Origin: Streptomyces sp. DT2A-34
GTDB taxonomy: Bacteria > Actinomycetota > Actinomycetes > Streptomycetales > Streptomycetaceae
NCBI RefSeq assembly: GCF_030499515.1
Contig: NZ_JASTWJ010000001.1
Coordinates: 7,358,001-7,422,000 of the forward strand
DNA length: 64,000 bases
Direction: 5' to 3'
Notes under the pieces: generated by a model
The model's input: the letters and a program-made list of their open reading frames with translations, nothing else
Told to the model about the DNA's origin: nothing
Databases searched by the model: none
Program-made: the position numbers and the translations under genes
Part shown: piece by piece, positions 8,393-15,646 of the stretch
Numbering within the stretch: the first letter of the stretch is position 1
How the letters are laid out: each line of letters opens with the position of its first letter

Positions 8393-9339
8393 ACGTCCGC
8401 CACCACCTTCCGGTGCCTGAGCTCCGCCTCCCGCCGGGCGATCGCCTCCCAGCGGGGCGGGCGGGTGATGCCCGGCCCCGGCAGCAGGCGGGGAGTCAGT
8501 GCCTGGCTGCCGGGAGACTGTGGGCCCTTGCCGTCGTCGCCGAGGGCGGCGAGCTCCTGCTCGACCTGGGCGGCGTCCTTCTCCTCCGCCATGCCGATCG
8601 GGCCCTGCATACGGCCGTTCAGGAACTGCCGTACGACGGGCTCGTCGCTGGTCAGCAGCTCCTCGCGGGGCCCGAACATCACCAGCTCGCGGCGGAACAG
8701 CAGCCCGATGTTGTCCGGGACCTGTCGGGCCGAGGCGATGTCGTGTGTGACGATCAGGAAGGTCGCGTCGATCTGGGCGTTGAGGTCGACGATGAGCTGG
8801 TTGAGGTAGGCGACGCGGACCGGGTCCAGGCCCGAGTCGGGCTCGTCGAAGAGGATGATCTCCGGGTCGAGCACGAGGGCCCGGGCCAGGCCCGCCCGCT
8901 TCCGCATCCCGCCGGAGATCTCGCCGGGCAGCTTCCCCTCGGCGCCGATCAGCCCGACCATGTCCATCTTCTCCAGCACGATCCGCCGGATCTCGCTCTC
9001 GGACTTACGGGTGTGCTCGCGCAGCGGGAAGGCGATGTTGTCGTACAGGTTCATCGAGCCGAACAGCGCGCCGTCCTGGAACAGCACGCCGAAGAGCTTG
9101 CGCACCTCGTACAGGTCGTGCTCGCGGAGCTTCGTGATGTCCCGGCCCTGGATCGTGATCGACCCGCGCTCCGGCTTCAGCAGTCCGACGAGCGTCTTGA
9201 GGAACACCGACTTGCCCGTGCCCGAGGGCCCGAGCATGACCGAGACCTCCCCGGCAGGCAGCGTCAGTGAGACGTCCTGCCAGATGACCTGGTGACCGAA
9301 GGACTTGGTCAGCCCTTCCACACAGATCTCGACACCCAT
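8389..9339 (-). CDS. Mce/Mla-type ABC transporter ATPase (Mkl/MceG-like)
   Basis: ATP-binding subunit energising Mce lipid import, 316 residues. Walker A 'GPSGTGKS', signature 'ISGGMRKRAGLARAL', Walker B 'EIILFDEPDSGLDP' and H-loop 'THD' are all present. The C-terminal extension of about 70 residues beyond the NBD resembles the tail of actinobacterial Mkl. The start is the ATG at 9339, preceded by GAAGGG with an 8-nt spacer; the upstream GTG at 9348 lies on top of that ribosome site. Encoding the ATPase first in the mce operon differs from Mycobacterium, where mceG is unlinked. Transcription probably begins from the element at 9375-9407. Confidence 0.94.
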   Translation of the reverse strand: MGVEICVEGLTKSFGHQVIWQDVSLTLPAGEVSVMLGPSGTGKSVFLKTLVGLLKPERGSITIQGRDITKLREHDLYEVRKLFGVLFQDGALFGSMNLYDNIAFPLREHTRKSESEIRRIVLEKMDMVGLIGAEGKLPGEISGGMRKRAGLARALVLDPEIILFDEPDSGLDPVRVAYLNQLIVDLNAQIDATFLIVTHDIASARQVPDNIGLLFRRELVMFGPREELLTSDEPVVRQFLNGRMQGPIGMAEEKDAAQVEQELAALGDDGKGPQSPGSQALTPRLLPGPGITRPPRWEAIARREAELRHRKVVADV

Positions 9340-9374
9340 CCGGTTCACCCTTCAGCCGTGGAGCAGCTCTGACA

Positions 9375-9407
9375 TCTGCTCTACGGGGAGGGGGCGGGCG
9401 TCCGTCG
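9375..9407 (-). promoter_or_regulatory. Promoter-like element of the mce operon, shared with the transglycosylase gene
   Basis: On the minus strand the block CGACGGACGCCC (9407-9396), a 10-nt spacer and the block CGTAGAGCAGA (9385-9375) lie 36 nt before the ATG. The same two blocks with exactly the same spacer length occur at 11948-11980, 32 nt before the transglycosylase start. Spacing and position fit -35 and -10 elements of an alternative sigma factor. Assignment to the neighbouring sigma factor is inference. Confidence 0.6.
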
Positions 9408-9439
9408 TTTCCGTGGCGGATTTTTTTCGGGCGGGTTTC

Positions 9440-9704
9440 GGGGTGGGGGATTTGGGGCGGCTTACGGTCGTGTGTCCGCGGCTACGGCAGTGAGCTCGCT
9501 GTCGGCGTGGGGAGCGAGGAGGGCGACGGTGCGGGGGCGGAGATGCCCGGAATCGCCGTCGCGTCCGCTGTGTTCTTCGTGTCCGTCGTGTCCGTCGGAT
9601 CGACGGAGGGGCCTGCGGGACCTGCGGCGCGGAGAGCATCGGCAGCCGTCACTGAGGTGGCGGACTCTTTCGAGCGGGTTACCGGGCGGGGTTTGGGGAG
9701 GGTT
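9440..9704 (-). repeat. Degenerate tandem copy of the 3' end of the sigma-factor gene
   Basis: The stretch around 9450-9545 repeats, with perhaps three quarters of bases kept, the sequence around 9685-9785 that covers the sigma gene's last codons, its stop and the following bases. In the matching frame the copy reads SLPTPTASSLP-stop (stop 9484-9482), against SLPVPTADALP-stop in the gene. The frame is open back to a TAA near 9704 and is rich in Pro, Thr and Ala, so a short peptide cannot be excluded, but no ribosome site is evident. It fills most of the gap between the sigma gene and the mce promoter. Confidence 0.55.
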
Positions 9705-9723
9705 TACGGTCGCCTGGTCGGGG

Positions 9724-10779
9724 CTATGGCAGTGCGTCAGCCGTCGGCACGGGGAGCGAGTCGGACGGTACGGCGGCGGAGGCGTCGGGGAGCGTCGGGA
9801 GGGCCGTGTCCGTCGGGACGGCGGAGGGGGTGCCCGGCAGGTCGGGGACGGCGGGCAGCTCCGGAACGTCCGGCACCTCGGGGGCCTGTGGGATCTCCGG
9901 GGCGGAGAGCACCGGCAGCGGGGACACCGACACCTCCGGGACCTGCGGCACTGACGGCACGGACAGCGGCAGGAACGATTCCCCCGACGGCGACCCGGTC
10001 GCCTTCCGCTCGGCCCCCGTGGCCGTGGGACGGTTCCCCTCAGGCGTACGGCCGCCATCGCCGCTGCCCGGCCGCAGCGCCTCCGCGTCGGGCGAGGCGA
10101 CGGAGGGCCGAGGGGCCGTACCGCCTCCACGGTCGCTCCCGTCGAGGGCGTACGGCAGCACGAGCCCGGCCATCGCCAAGGTCGCCGCCGTCGAGGCCAC
10201 CGCCATGGCCGGGGTCTTGCCGGCCGGCCTCGGCCGCCCCCACCCGATCAGGAACAGCGCGAACCCGAGCGTGGCCGCCAGCGACTGCCGCAGCGTCCGC
10301 CGCGCCCGGGCCAGCAGCGACTCGACGGTCCGGTAGCTGAGCCCCATCTTTACGGCGACCTGCCCGACGTCGAGGTCCTCCGACTTCAGCCGCAGCGCTT
10401 CGGCCTGCCGTGCGGGCAGCTCACCACTGCGCACGGCCAGCCACTTCGCCTCGGCCCGGTCGCACACCGCCTCCTCGACGGGCACGGGGCCGGGGGCGAT
10501 GAGCGTCGGGCTGGTGTGCACCACGGCCTCGCGGTTGACCTGCCGGTAGCGGTCGACGCACAGCCGCATCGTCACCGTCGTCAGCCATGCGGCGAGCCGC
10601 TCGTCGTCCAGGTCGGGGCGTTCGGCGGCGCGCAGCATCGCCTCGTGCACCGCGTCCTCGGCGTCCTCCGCACTCATCGACCTGCGCCGGGCCACCTTGA
10701 GCAACTGCTCGCGGTGGCCCCACATGCGCTGCCAACGCTCGTCGGCCGCGTCCATCTCCGCAGGCATGTCCGTCGCCAT
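9724..10779 (-). CDS. Membrane-anchored ECF-type RNA polymerase sigma factor with proline-rich tail
   Basis: 351-residue sigma-70 family protein. Region 2 lies about residues 20-85 ('DAEDAVHEAMLRAAERPDLD', 'AWLTTVTMRLCVDRYR'). Region 4 lies about 115-165 ('ELPARQAEALRLKSEDLDVG' with the helix-turn-helix 'VAVKMGLSYRTVESLLARAR'). Two hydrophobic segments follow (TLGFALFLIGWG; AVASTAATLAMAGLVLPYAL), then about 135 residues rich in Pro, Val, Ser and Asp that would lie outside the cytoplasm. No separate anti-sigma gene is adjacent, so the C-terminal part may control activity. ATG at 10779 has GAAGGGG just upstream; a GTG at 10803 is less likely. Confidence 0.88.
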   Translation of the reverse strand: MATDMPAEMDAADERWQRMWGHREQLLKVARRRSMSAEDAEDAVHEAMLRAAERPDLDDERLAAWLTTVTMRLCVDRYRQVNREAVVHTSPTLIAPGPVPVEEAVCDRAEAKWLAVRSGELPARQAEALRLKSEDLDVGQVAVKMGLSYRTVESLLARARRTLRQSLAATLGFALFLIGWGRPRPAGKTPAMAVASTAATLAMAGLVLPYALDGSDRGGGTAPRPSVASPDAEALRPGSGDGGRTPEGNRPTATGAERKATGSPSGESFLPLSVPSVPQVPEVSVSPLPVLSAPEIPQAPEVPDVPELPAVPDLPGTPSAVPTDTALPTLPDASAAVPSDSLPVPTADALP

Positions 10780-10833
10780 GAGGGCCCCTTCGCGCTCACT
10801 CACCGGACTCGTACCGTCCGGCGGGGCGCGACA

Positions 10834-11916
10834 TTACCGCCGAGTATCCCCGGTTGTGGAGGGGGTGGCGGTCATCGAGTCCGCGCCGTTACTGGTCAGC
10901 GGGCCGTCGCCGAGCGGCAGGTCGTCGCCGGGGAGGTCGATGTCCGAGGCGGGGAGGGGGAGTTGCGGTGTGTCCGTCTCCTCAGGGTCGGTGGCCGGAC
11001 GGGACGGGGCGGGAGCCGGCGAGGAGGGGGCCGGCGGCGTGGGGGACGGGGTGGCGGTCGGGCGCCGGGCGGTGGGTGCCGGTGAGGAGCCGTCGTCCGG
11101 CTTCCCGGGGGACCGTGACGGCTCGGGGTGGGCCGGGGCGCCGGTGGAGCTGTCCGGCACCACCTGGTGACCTTCCAGGAAGTACGCGTACCAGGCCCTG
11201 ACCGTGCGCAGATACGCCGTCGAGTGGTTGTAGCCGAGGATCGCCCGGTCCAGCTCGGCGGGGACGGACAGGTCGCGTCCGCCCGCGCACAGGTAGCGGC
11301 CGGCGGCGAGCGCCGCGTCGAAGACGTTGTTCGGGTCGCTGCGCCCGTCGCCGTTGCCGTCCGCGCCCCACCGGGCCCACGTCGACGGGATGAACTGCAT
11401 CGGCCCGACCGCCCGGTCGTACGCCGTGTCCCCGTCGTGGGCCCCGCCGTCGGTGTCCCGGATCAGCGCGAAGGCCACGCCGTCCAGCCGCGGGCCGAGG
11501 ATCGGCGCCACGGTCGTACCGTCCGACGTCACCCGGCCGCCCCGTGCCTGCCCGGACTCCACCTGCCCGATCGCCGCCAGCAACTGCCACCGCAGCCGGC
11601 AGCCGGGCGCCTCGCGCGCGAGCCGTTCCTCGGCCCGTCGGTAGGCGGCGAACACGCTCGCGGGCAGCGCGGCGCCCGTCTGCCCCGAAGCCTGTGCCTT
11701 GTCGCCGTCGCGCTTTCCGGTCCGCAGCGGCGGCAGCTCCGTGCGGTACGGGGTGTCGCCGGAGACGCTCGGGCCGTGCTCGGCGTCCGTCTGCCTCGGT
11801 GCCGGCGCCGAGGCGCGCGCCGGGACCGCCCCCGGTGCCTGTGACGCGGTCAGCGCCACCATCGCCGCCACCGCCGCCGCCGTACCTCTGGCGGCTCTGC
11901 CTCCGTGCCCTGCCAC
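10834..11916 (-). CDS. Secreted lytic transglycosylase-like protein
   Basis: About 360 residues with an N-terminal export signal (GTAAAVAAMVALTASQAPGA). A transglycosylase-like domain contains 'LLAAIGQVESGQA', whose Glu (about residue 115) is the expected catalytic acid, and 'AVGPMQFIPSTWARWGADGN' followed by 'DPNNVFDAALAAGRYLC', typical of the MltB/SLT_2 family that cleaves peptidoglycan glycan strands. The C-terminal third is Pro/Ser/Thr-rich and probably spans or binds the wall. GTG at 11916 is preceded by GGGAGGGG about 8 nt upstream. Its promoter element is the same as that of the mce operon, suggesting co-regulation with lipid import. Confidence 0.9.
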   Translation of the reverse strand: MAGHGGRAARGTAAAVAAMVALTASQAPGAVPARASAPAPRQTDAEHGPSVSGDTPYRTELPPLRTGKRDGDKAQASGQTGAALPASVFAAYRRAEERLAREAPGCRLRWQLLAAIGQVESGQARGGRVTSDGTTVAPILGPRLDGVAFALIRDTDGGAHDGDTAYDRAVGPMQFIPSTWARWGADGNGDGRSDPNNVFDAALAAGRYLCAGGRDLSVPAELDRAILGYNHSTAYLRTVRAWYAYFLEGHQVVPDSSTGAPAHPEPSRSPGKPDDGSSPAPTARRPTATPSPTPPAPSSPAPAPSRPATDPEETDTPQLPLPASDIDLPGDDLPLGDGPLTSNGADSMTATPSTTGDTRR

Positions 11917-11933
11917 GTTCTGTTCCCCTCCCT

Positions 11934-11952
11934 GCAGACGACTGTCGTCTGC
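11934..11952. promoter_or_regulatory. 8-bp perfect dyad in the transglycosylase 5' region
   Basis: GCAGACGA and TCGTCTGC flank a 3-nt centre (CTG) between the promoter-like -10 block and the start codon at 11916. It could be an operator or a short mRNA hairpin. The mce element has a weaker GCAG...CTGC dyad at the equivalent place. Confidence 0.45.
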
Positions 11953-11980
11953 TCTACGCACCAGGGAGGGGCGTCCGTCG
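11948..11980 (-). promoter_or_regulatory. Promoter-like element of the transglycosylase gene
   Basis: Minus-strand blocks CGACGGACGCCC (11980-11969) and CGTAGAGCAGA (11958-11948), separated by 10 nt, match the mce-operon element at 9375-9407 base for base in both blocks and in spacer length. The distance to the start codon (32 nt) is nearly the same as at mce (36 nt), supporting a real promoter. Confidence 0.6.
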
Positions 11981-12002
11981 CGGGGGTTTTCCGGGCGTGC
12001 CG

Positions 12003-13103
12003 CTAGGGCGGTTTCCGTACGCCGCTCAGCGCCTCCTCCGCCCGCTGGTCGACGATGTGAGTGACCAGGTGCTGGGCCGCTCCGAAGACGACCGACCAGC
12101 CGAGGATCTGCGCGGAGCTGTCGAGGTCGCTCAGGCCGGGTACGAAAGCCCCCTTGATGAGCATGATTCCGGCCACGGCGGAGAGCGCGCCCACGGGGAA
12201 CTTCAGCACAGCCGTGGCGAGCGGCAGGCGGAACTTGTACTGCGTGGCCTGGTTCACATGGAGGTGGTGCACCGCCGCGACCACCGTCAGGGCCGCTCCG
12301 ATGAGCCCCGCGAACTCCACGGTCAGGACGTCCAGGCTGTTGGAGAATCTGCCGGTGACGACATCCGTGGGGGCGGGGGCCTCGGCCGCCGGAGGCAGGC
12401 CCTCGGGAGGGACCTCCTTCTCGCCGGTGGGGCAGACGACCCGGTTGCCGGGCGGCTGGGGGCGAAAGCACAGATCCAGGGACTCCTTGTCCCAGTAGCC
12501 CCACAACGCCAGCGCGACCAGGCCCAGCGTCGCCGCCCCCGTGACGATCCACAGCAGGTCGGCCAGCACGCGCACCCGCCGGTACTTGCCGCCCAGGGCC
12601 GCGTGGGCGAAGCCGAGAGCCCGGACCAGGGCGCTCCGCTCCTGGTCGGTGAGCGGCTCGTCGCCGGCTTCGGCCTTCTCGGCGATCTCCTCGACCGCAT
12701 GCCGCTGGGGACTGTCCTCCGGCAGGTGCCGGCGCACGATGCCCAGGACTTCGGGAGTACGCGCCCGAACCTCGTCGTCCGAAGCCAGGGAGAGCAGATC
12801 GGCCTCGGCGGCGCGGATGTTCGACCAGGCGCGTTCGAGGGTGCCGGATCTGGGCCGGAACCGTGAGGCGTTCAGGCATGCTTCCTCGGCTTGCTGGAGA
12901 TGCCCTTTCACTCCGTCGAGCACGGCCTGCCGTCGGCCGTCGGTGTCGTCCACGGCACGGCGTTCCTCTTTCGCGAGCTGAGTTCTCATCCGTGCGATCA
13001 CCGTCAGCGGAAGCTCGCGCCAGGCTCCGAGATTGCCTCGGCCGCCGGAGTGATGAGGCGGGCGCACCACGGAGAACCGCCGGGCCTTCCCCGTGTCCCA
13101 CAT
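12003..13103 (-). CDS. Membrane protein of unknown function, divergent from a hydrolase gene
   Basis: 366-residue protein I do not recognise by name. The N-terminal half is charged and alpha-helical (about residues 35-180, Glu/Arg/Ala-rich with an 'RALGFAHAALGGKYRRVRVL' region). Three or four hydrophobic segments follow: 'LLWIVTGAATLGLVALALWG', a loop with two cysteines (LDLCFRPQPPGNRVVCPTG), 'FAGLIGAALTVVAAVHHLHV' and 'AVAGIMLIKGAFVPG'. The ATG at 13103 has AGGAGG five nt upstream. It is divergent from the alpha/beta hydrolase at 13290 with a 186-bp spacer, which suggests a functional pair, perhaps with a signalling or protective role. That role is inference. Confidence 0.8.
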   Translation of the reverse strand: MWDTGKARRFSVVRPPHHSGGRGNLGAWRELPLTVIARMRTQLAKEERRAVDDTDGRRQAVLDGVKGHLQQAEEACLNASRFRPRSGTLERAWSNIRAAEADLLSLASDDEVRARTPEVLGIVRRHLPEDSPQRHAVEEIAEKAEAGDEPLTDQERSALVRALGFAHAALGGKYRRVRVLADLLWIVTGAATLGLVALALWGYWDKESLDLCFRPQPPGNRVVCPTGEKEVPPEGLPPAAEAPAPTDVVTGRFSNSLDVLTVEFAGLIGAALTVVAAVHHLHVNQATQYKFRLPLATAVLKFPVGALSAVAGIMLIKGAFVPGLSDLDSSAQILGWSVVFGAAQHLVTHIVDQRAEEALSGVRKPP

Positions 13104-13289
13104 CCCGTCCTCCTGCCCTCCCTCGTCAACCTCCAGTACGACACGACCGCTCCCCGCCGACCAGGCAACTTGCTCCCCACGGGTGACAGCGCCGTCCCGC
13201 ACCGTTCGGCCTACTACCGGAGGCCGGACTCCCGGGCTTCCTCTACTCAGGAGGAGTGGGTTCCGCAGGGGAGTGGCCCCCGGTACCCG

Positions 13290-14810
13290 GTGCTCTGGAG
13301 GCATGGCGTGGACGACAACCGCAGACTTCCCCTCGTCTACGTCCGGGGCTTCGCCGGCGGGACCCGAGGGATCGACAAGGCCGTCGACGACCCCTTCTAC
13401 GGCTTCAACGAGGGCTCCACCCACGTCCGCGTCGGCGCGCACAACCAGCCGCTCTTTCACCAGTTCGAGAGCCCGCTGCTGCGCCTGCTGCGGGAGGAGG
13501 GCTACGAACTGCTCGTCAAGGGGAGCCAGGAGGCCTACCTCGTGGGCCACGCGGAGGTTCCCGCCAACACCATCTGGATCCACCGCTTCTACGACCGCTC
13601 GGCGACGACCTGGGGCGGCAGCCCCCGCGAGTACCAGCTGGAGCACGCCGCCGCCGACCTGCTCGACCTGATCGACCGGCTGCGGGAGAAGAGCGGGGCC
13701 CCCGCCGTGATCCTCGTGGCCCACTCCATGGGCGGACTGATCTGCCGGTGCCTACTGCAGAAGATCCTGCCCGACCGGGGCCGCGCCGCCGCCGACTGTG
13801 TCGCGAAGCTCTTCACCTACGGCACCCCGCACGGCGGCATCGGCTTCGACGTCGGCGGCGGATGGGTGGAGCGGATCCGGGACACGCTCGGCATCCAGGG
13901 CGCCGACATCTTCGGCCCCCGGCGGATGTACGAGTACCTCACCCCGCAGGCCGACCTGGACCCCGACGGCCCGCCCGCCGACTGGGACGCCCGCGTGATG
14001 CCCACGGGGCCGGGGGCGCTTCCCGTCGAGCGGGTCTTCTGCCTGGTGGGGACCAACCCGGCGGACTACGACGTCGCCCTCGGGCTGTCCTCCGCCGCCG
14101 TCGGGCCGCACAGCGACGGGCTCGTGCAGATCGAGCGGGCGTATGTCCCCGGCGCCCACCGGGCCTTCGTGCACCGCAGCCACAGCGGGCGCTACGGGAT
14201 GGTCAACTCCGAGGAGGGCTACCAGAACCTGCGGCGGTTCCTGTTCGGCGACACCCGGATCGAGGCGTCGCTGGTCGACTACCGGCTGTCCGACGACGGG
14301 GACGTCGTGTGGCAGGCCGAGGCCTCGCTGTCGGTGCGCGGGCTGCCCGTGGTGATGCACGAGCGGCTCGCCGCCCACTGGTGCCCGATCCAGCTCGACG
14401 CGGCCCCGGACGGGCAGGAGGCGTCGGTGTCGCTGGCGACGACCTTCCTCAACAGCGGGCTGCGGATGGCGACGGACGAGCCGATGCGGTTCGTCCTCCA
14501 ACTGCGGCTGATCTCCCTGCGCGAGCGGCACGGCATCCTCCGGCTCGGCGACCACCTGGAGCATTCCGCCGACTTCGCCGACACCCTCGTCATCGACGTG
14601 GGCACCCCGGAGGCCGGCCCCGGCATCTGGGCCGCCTGGAACTCGGACATCGAAGGCGCCATCCGCGACCACCGCGTCGCCGGAGAGCCCCGGGTCGACG
14701 AGGACCCCACCCCCGCTCGCTGGGTCGCGCACATCGAACTGCCCACCACCGCCGCACCGCTCGTCGGCCGCGACGCGCGGATCCGGCTCGTCGCCACGCC
14801 CTGGACCTGA
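13290..14810 (+). CDS. Alpha/beta hydrolase (lipase/PGAP1-like) with a C-terminal extra domain
   Basis: Esterase/lipase-like protein. 'LPLVYVRGFAGGTRG' resembles the oxyanion-side strand, 'VILVAHSMGGLICRCLLQ' is the nucleophile elbow (Ser in AHSMGG), and 'LFTYGTPHGGIGFDVGGGW' is typical of PGAP1-like lipases. An acidic residue and a late His ('VHRSHSGRYGMVNS') are plausible triad partners. About 170 residues after this form a second, beta-rich region without a recognised family. The start is uncertain: AGGAGG at 13249-13254 is followed by no in-frame ATG or GTG at normal distance; GTG at 13290 is the first standard start clear of the divergent gene. No signal peptide is seen from that start. 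Confidence 0.75.
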   Translation: MLWRHGVDDNRRLPLVYVRGFAGGTRGIDKAVDDPFYGFNEGSTHVRVGAHNQPLFHQFESPLLRLLREEGYELLVKGSQEAYLVGHAEVPANTIWIHRFYDRSATTWGGSPREYQLEHAAADLLDLIDRLREKSGAPAVILVAHSMGGLICRCLLQKILPDRGRAAADCVAKLFTYGTPHGGIGFDVGGGWVERIRDTLGIQGADIFGPRRMYEYLTPQADLDPDGPPADWDARVMPTGPGALPVERVFCLVGTNPADYDVALGLSSAAVGPHSDGLVQIERAYVPGAHRAFVHRSHSGRYGMVNSEEGYQNLRRFLFGDTRIEASLVDYRLSDDGDVVWQAEASLSVRGLPVVMHERLAAHWCPIQLDAAPDGQEASVSLATTFLNSGLRMATDEPMRFVLQLRLISLRERHGILRLGDHLEHSADFADTLVIDVGTPEAGPGIWAAWNSDIEGAIRDHRVAGEPRVDEDPTPARWVAHIELPTTAAPLVGRDARIRLVATPWT

Positions 14811-14874
14811 CGCGGTGAGGGGCCACCCGCGCTTCCTCGCCTCAGGCAATCCGCGGTTACAGTGACCGTATGCC

Positions 14875-15162
14875 GAAGCCGCCGTCGACCGACGCGGTAC
14901 CGGATGTCCTCGTGCCGCCCGATCTGCTCCTTGGACAGCACGCGTTCGGCGTTCACCAGCAGGCAGCGCAGCAGGCGGTACTCCGCGGGGGCGAGTTCGA
15001 TGGTGCGCTCACCGCGCCGCGCCCGGCGGGTGGCCTGGTCCAGCACGAGGTCGCCGTAGCGCAGTGCGCCGTCCCATCCGGCGGGCTCCGCGCTCCGTAC
15101 CAACTGCCGTGCGCGGGCGAGGACTTCGGCGACTCTGCCCGACGCCGCGCCGCCCGCTAGAT
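14875..15162 (-). pseudogene. Fragment of an OmpR-family response regulator
   Basis: Minus-strand translation gives the end of a receiver domain (VAEVLARARQLVR) and the start of a winged-helix output domain ('LRYGDLVLDQATRRARRGER', 'TIELAPAEYRLLRCLLVNAE', 'RVLSKEQIG'). It then loses family similarity after 'IGRH', where 'VW' and the recognition helix should follow. The N-terminal receiver with the phosphorylated Asp is missing and a stop lies just upstream (near 15160). It is therefore a gene remnant cut at both ends, next to the accessory pair. Limits are approximate. Confidence 0.65.
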
Positions 15163-15245
15163 CACCGGTTCGCGGGTCTGGCGGCCCGGCCGGACGGTGC
15201 GCTGCTGCTGTCGGCGAACGGGGAGGGGACGGTGCTGAGGCTTGA
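15163..15245 (+). pseudogene. Possible C-terminal remnant of a beta-propeller-type gene
   Basis: The plus strand reads 'FAGLAARPDGALLLSANGEG' followed by TVLRLEP, the pattern of a closing blade of a WD40/SMP-30-like propeller (G-L-A-x-x-P-D-G...G-x-V-x-R). No start or upstream body is present, because the response-regulator fragment of opposite strand abuts it. Short and only pattern-based; it may be chance. Confidence 0.3.
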
Positions 15246-15262
15246 GCCCCGTCAGACAGGCC

Positions 15263-15613
15263 CTAGGATTCGGAACCCAGCGAGCGCTCCTTCACGCGGG
15301 CCAGATGCCGGGTGAAGACCTCGCGGGTGTCGGGGGTCAGTGTGCGCAGGGCGACGAGTGCGGTGATCACCACGTCGCACAACTCGCCCTGCACGTCCTC
15401 CCAGCTGTGCGAGACGCCCTTGCGCGGGTTCTGCCCCGTCGCCCCGATCACCGCCTCGGCGACCTCGCCGACCTCCTCCGACAGCTTCAGCATCCGCAGC
15501 AGCATGCCCTCCTTGCCGCCGGCCGGCTGGTTGGTGTCGAGCCAGGTCCACAGGTCGTCGATGGATGCCCACAGGTCGGCGGAGGCGTCGGAAGGGGCGG
15601 CCTGATCAGTCAT
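15263..15613 (-). CDS. MazG-like NTP pyrophosphohydrolase
   Basis: 116-residue all-alpha NTP-PPase of the MazG-like superfamily, which hydrolyses (d)NTPs to monophosphate and pyrophosphate. The Mg-binding pattern is visible: 'LKLSEEVGEVAEAVIG' (ExxE) and 'GELCDVVITALVAL' (ExxD). The length matches single-domain MazG-like proteins rather than the two-domain MazG. The start is taken as ATG 15613 (MTDQAAP); an extension to 15637 is possible. Likely house-cleaning of the nucleotide pool; it stands alone between the fragment region and a small membrane protein. Confidence 0.88.
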   Translation of the reverse strand: MTDQAAPSDASADLWASIDDLWTWLDTNQPAGGKEGMLLRMLKLSEEVGEVAEAVIGATGQNPRKGVSHSWEDVQGELCDVVITALVALRTLTPDTREVFTRHLARVKERSLGSES

Positions 15614-15646
15614 GCGGGCAGCTTGGCACGGAGCCACCTACCCGGG

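Noticed and set aside
472..9270. Long open frames on the opposite strand of the mce operon
   Set aside because: They are antisense shadows of the high-GC genes: Arg/His/Gly-rich, no family features, and each lies on a well-supported mce or yrbE gene.
1..9339. Mce operon as a virulence (host-entry) locus
   Set aside because: Despite the name, Mce systems in soil actinomycetes are lipid or sterol importers; nothing here indicates pathogenicity.
9418..9428. T-run upstream of the mce promoter as a terminator
   Set aside because: No stem of useful strength precedes it on either strand.
14870..15160. Plus-strand 96-codon frame starting at an ATG with a promoter-like upstream
   Set aside because: It is the complement of the response-regulator fragment and has no protein-like features.
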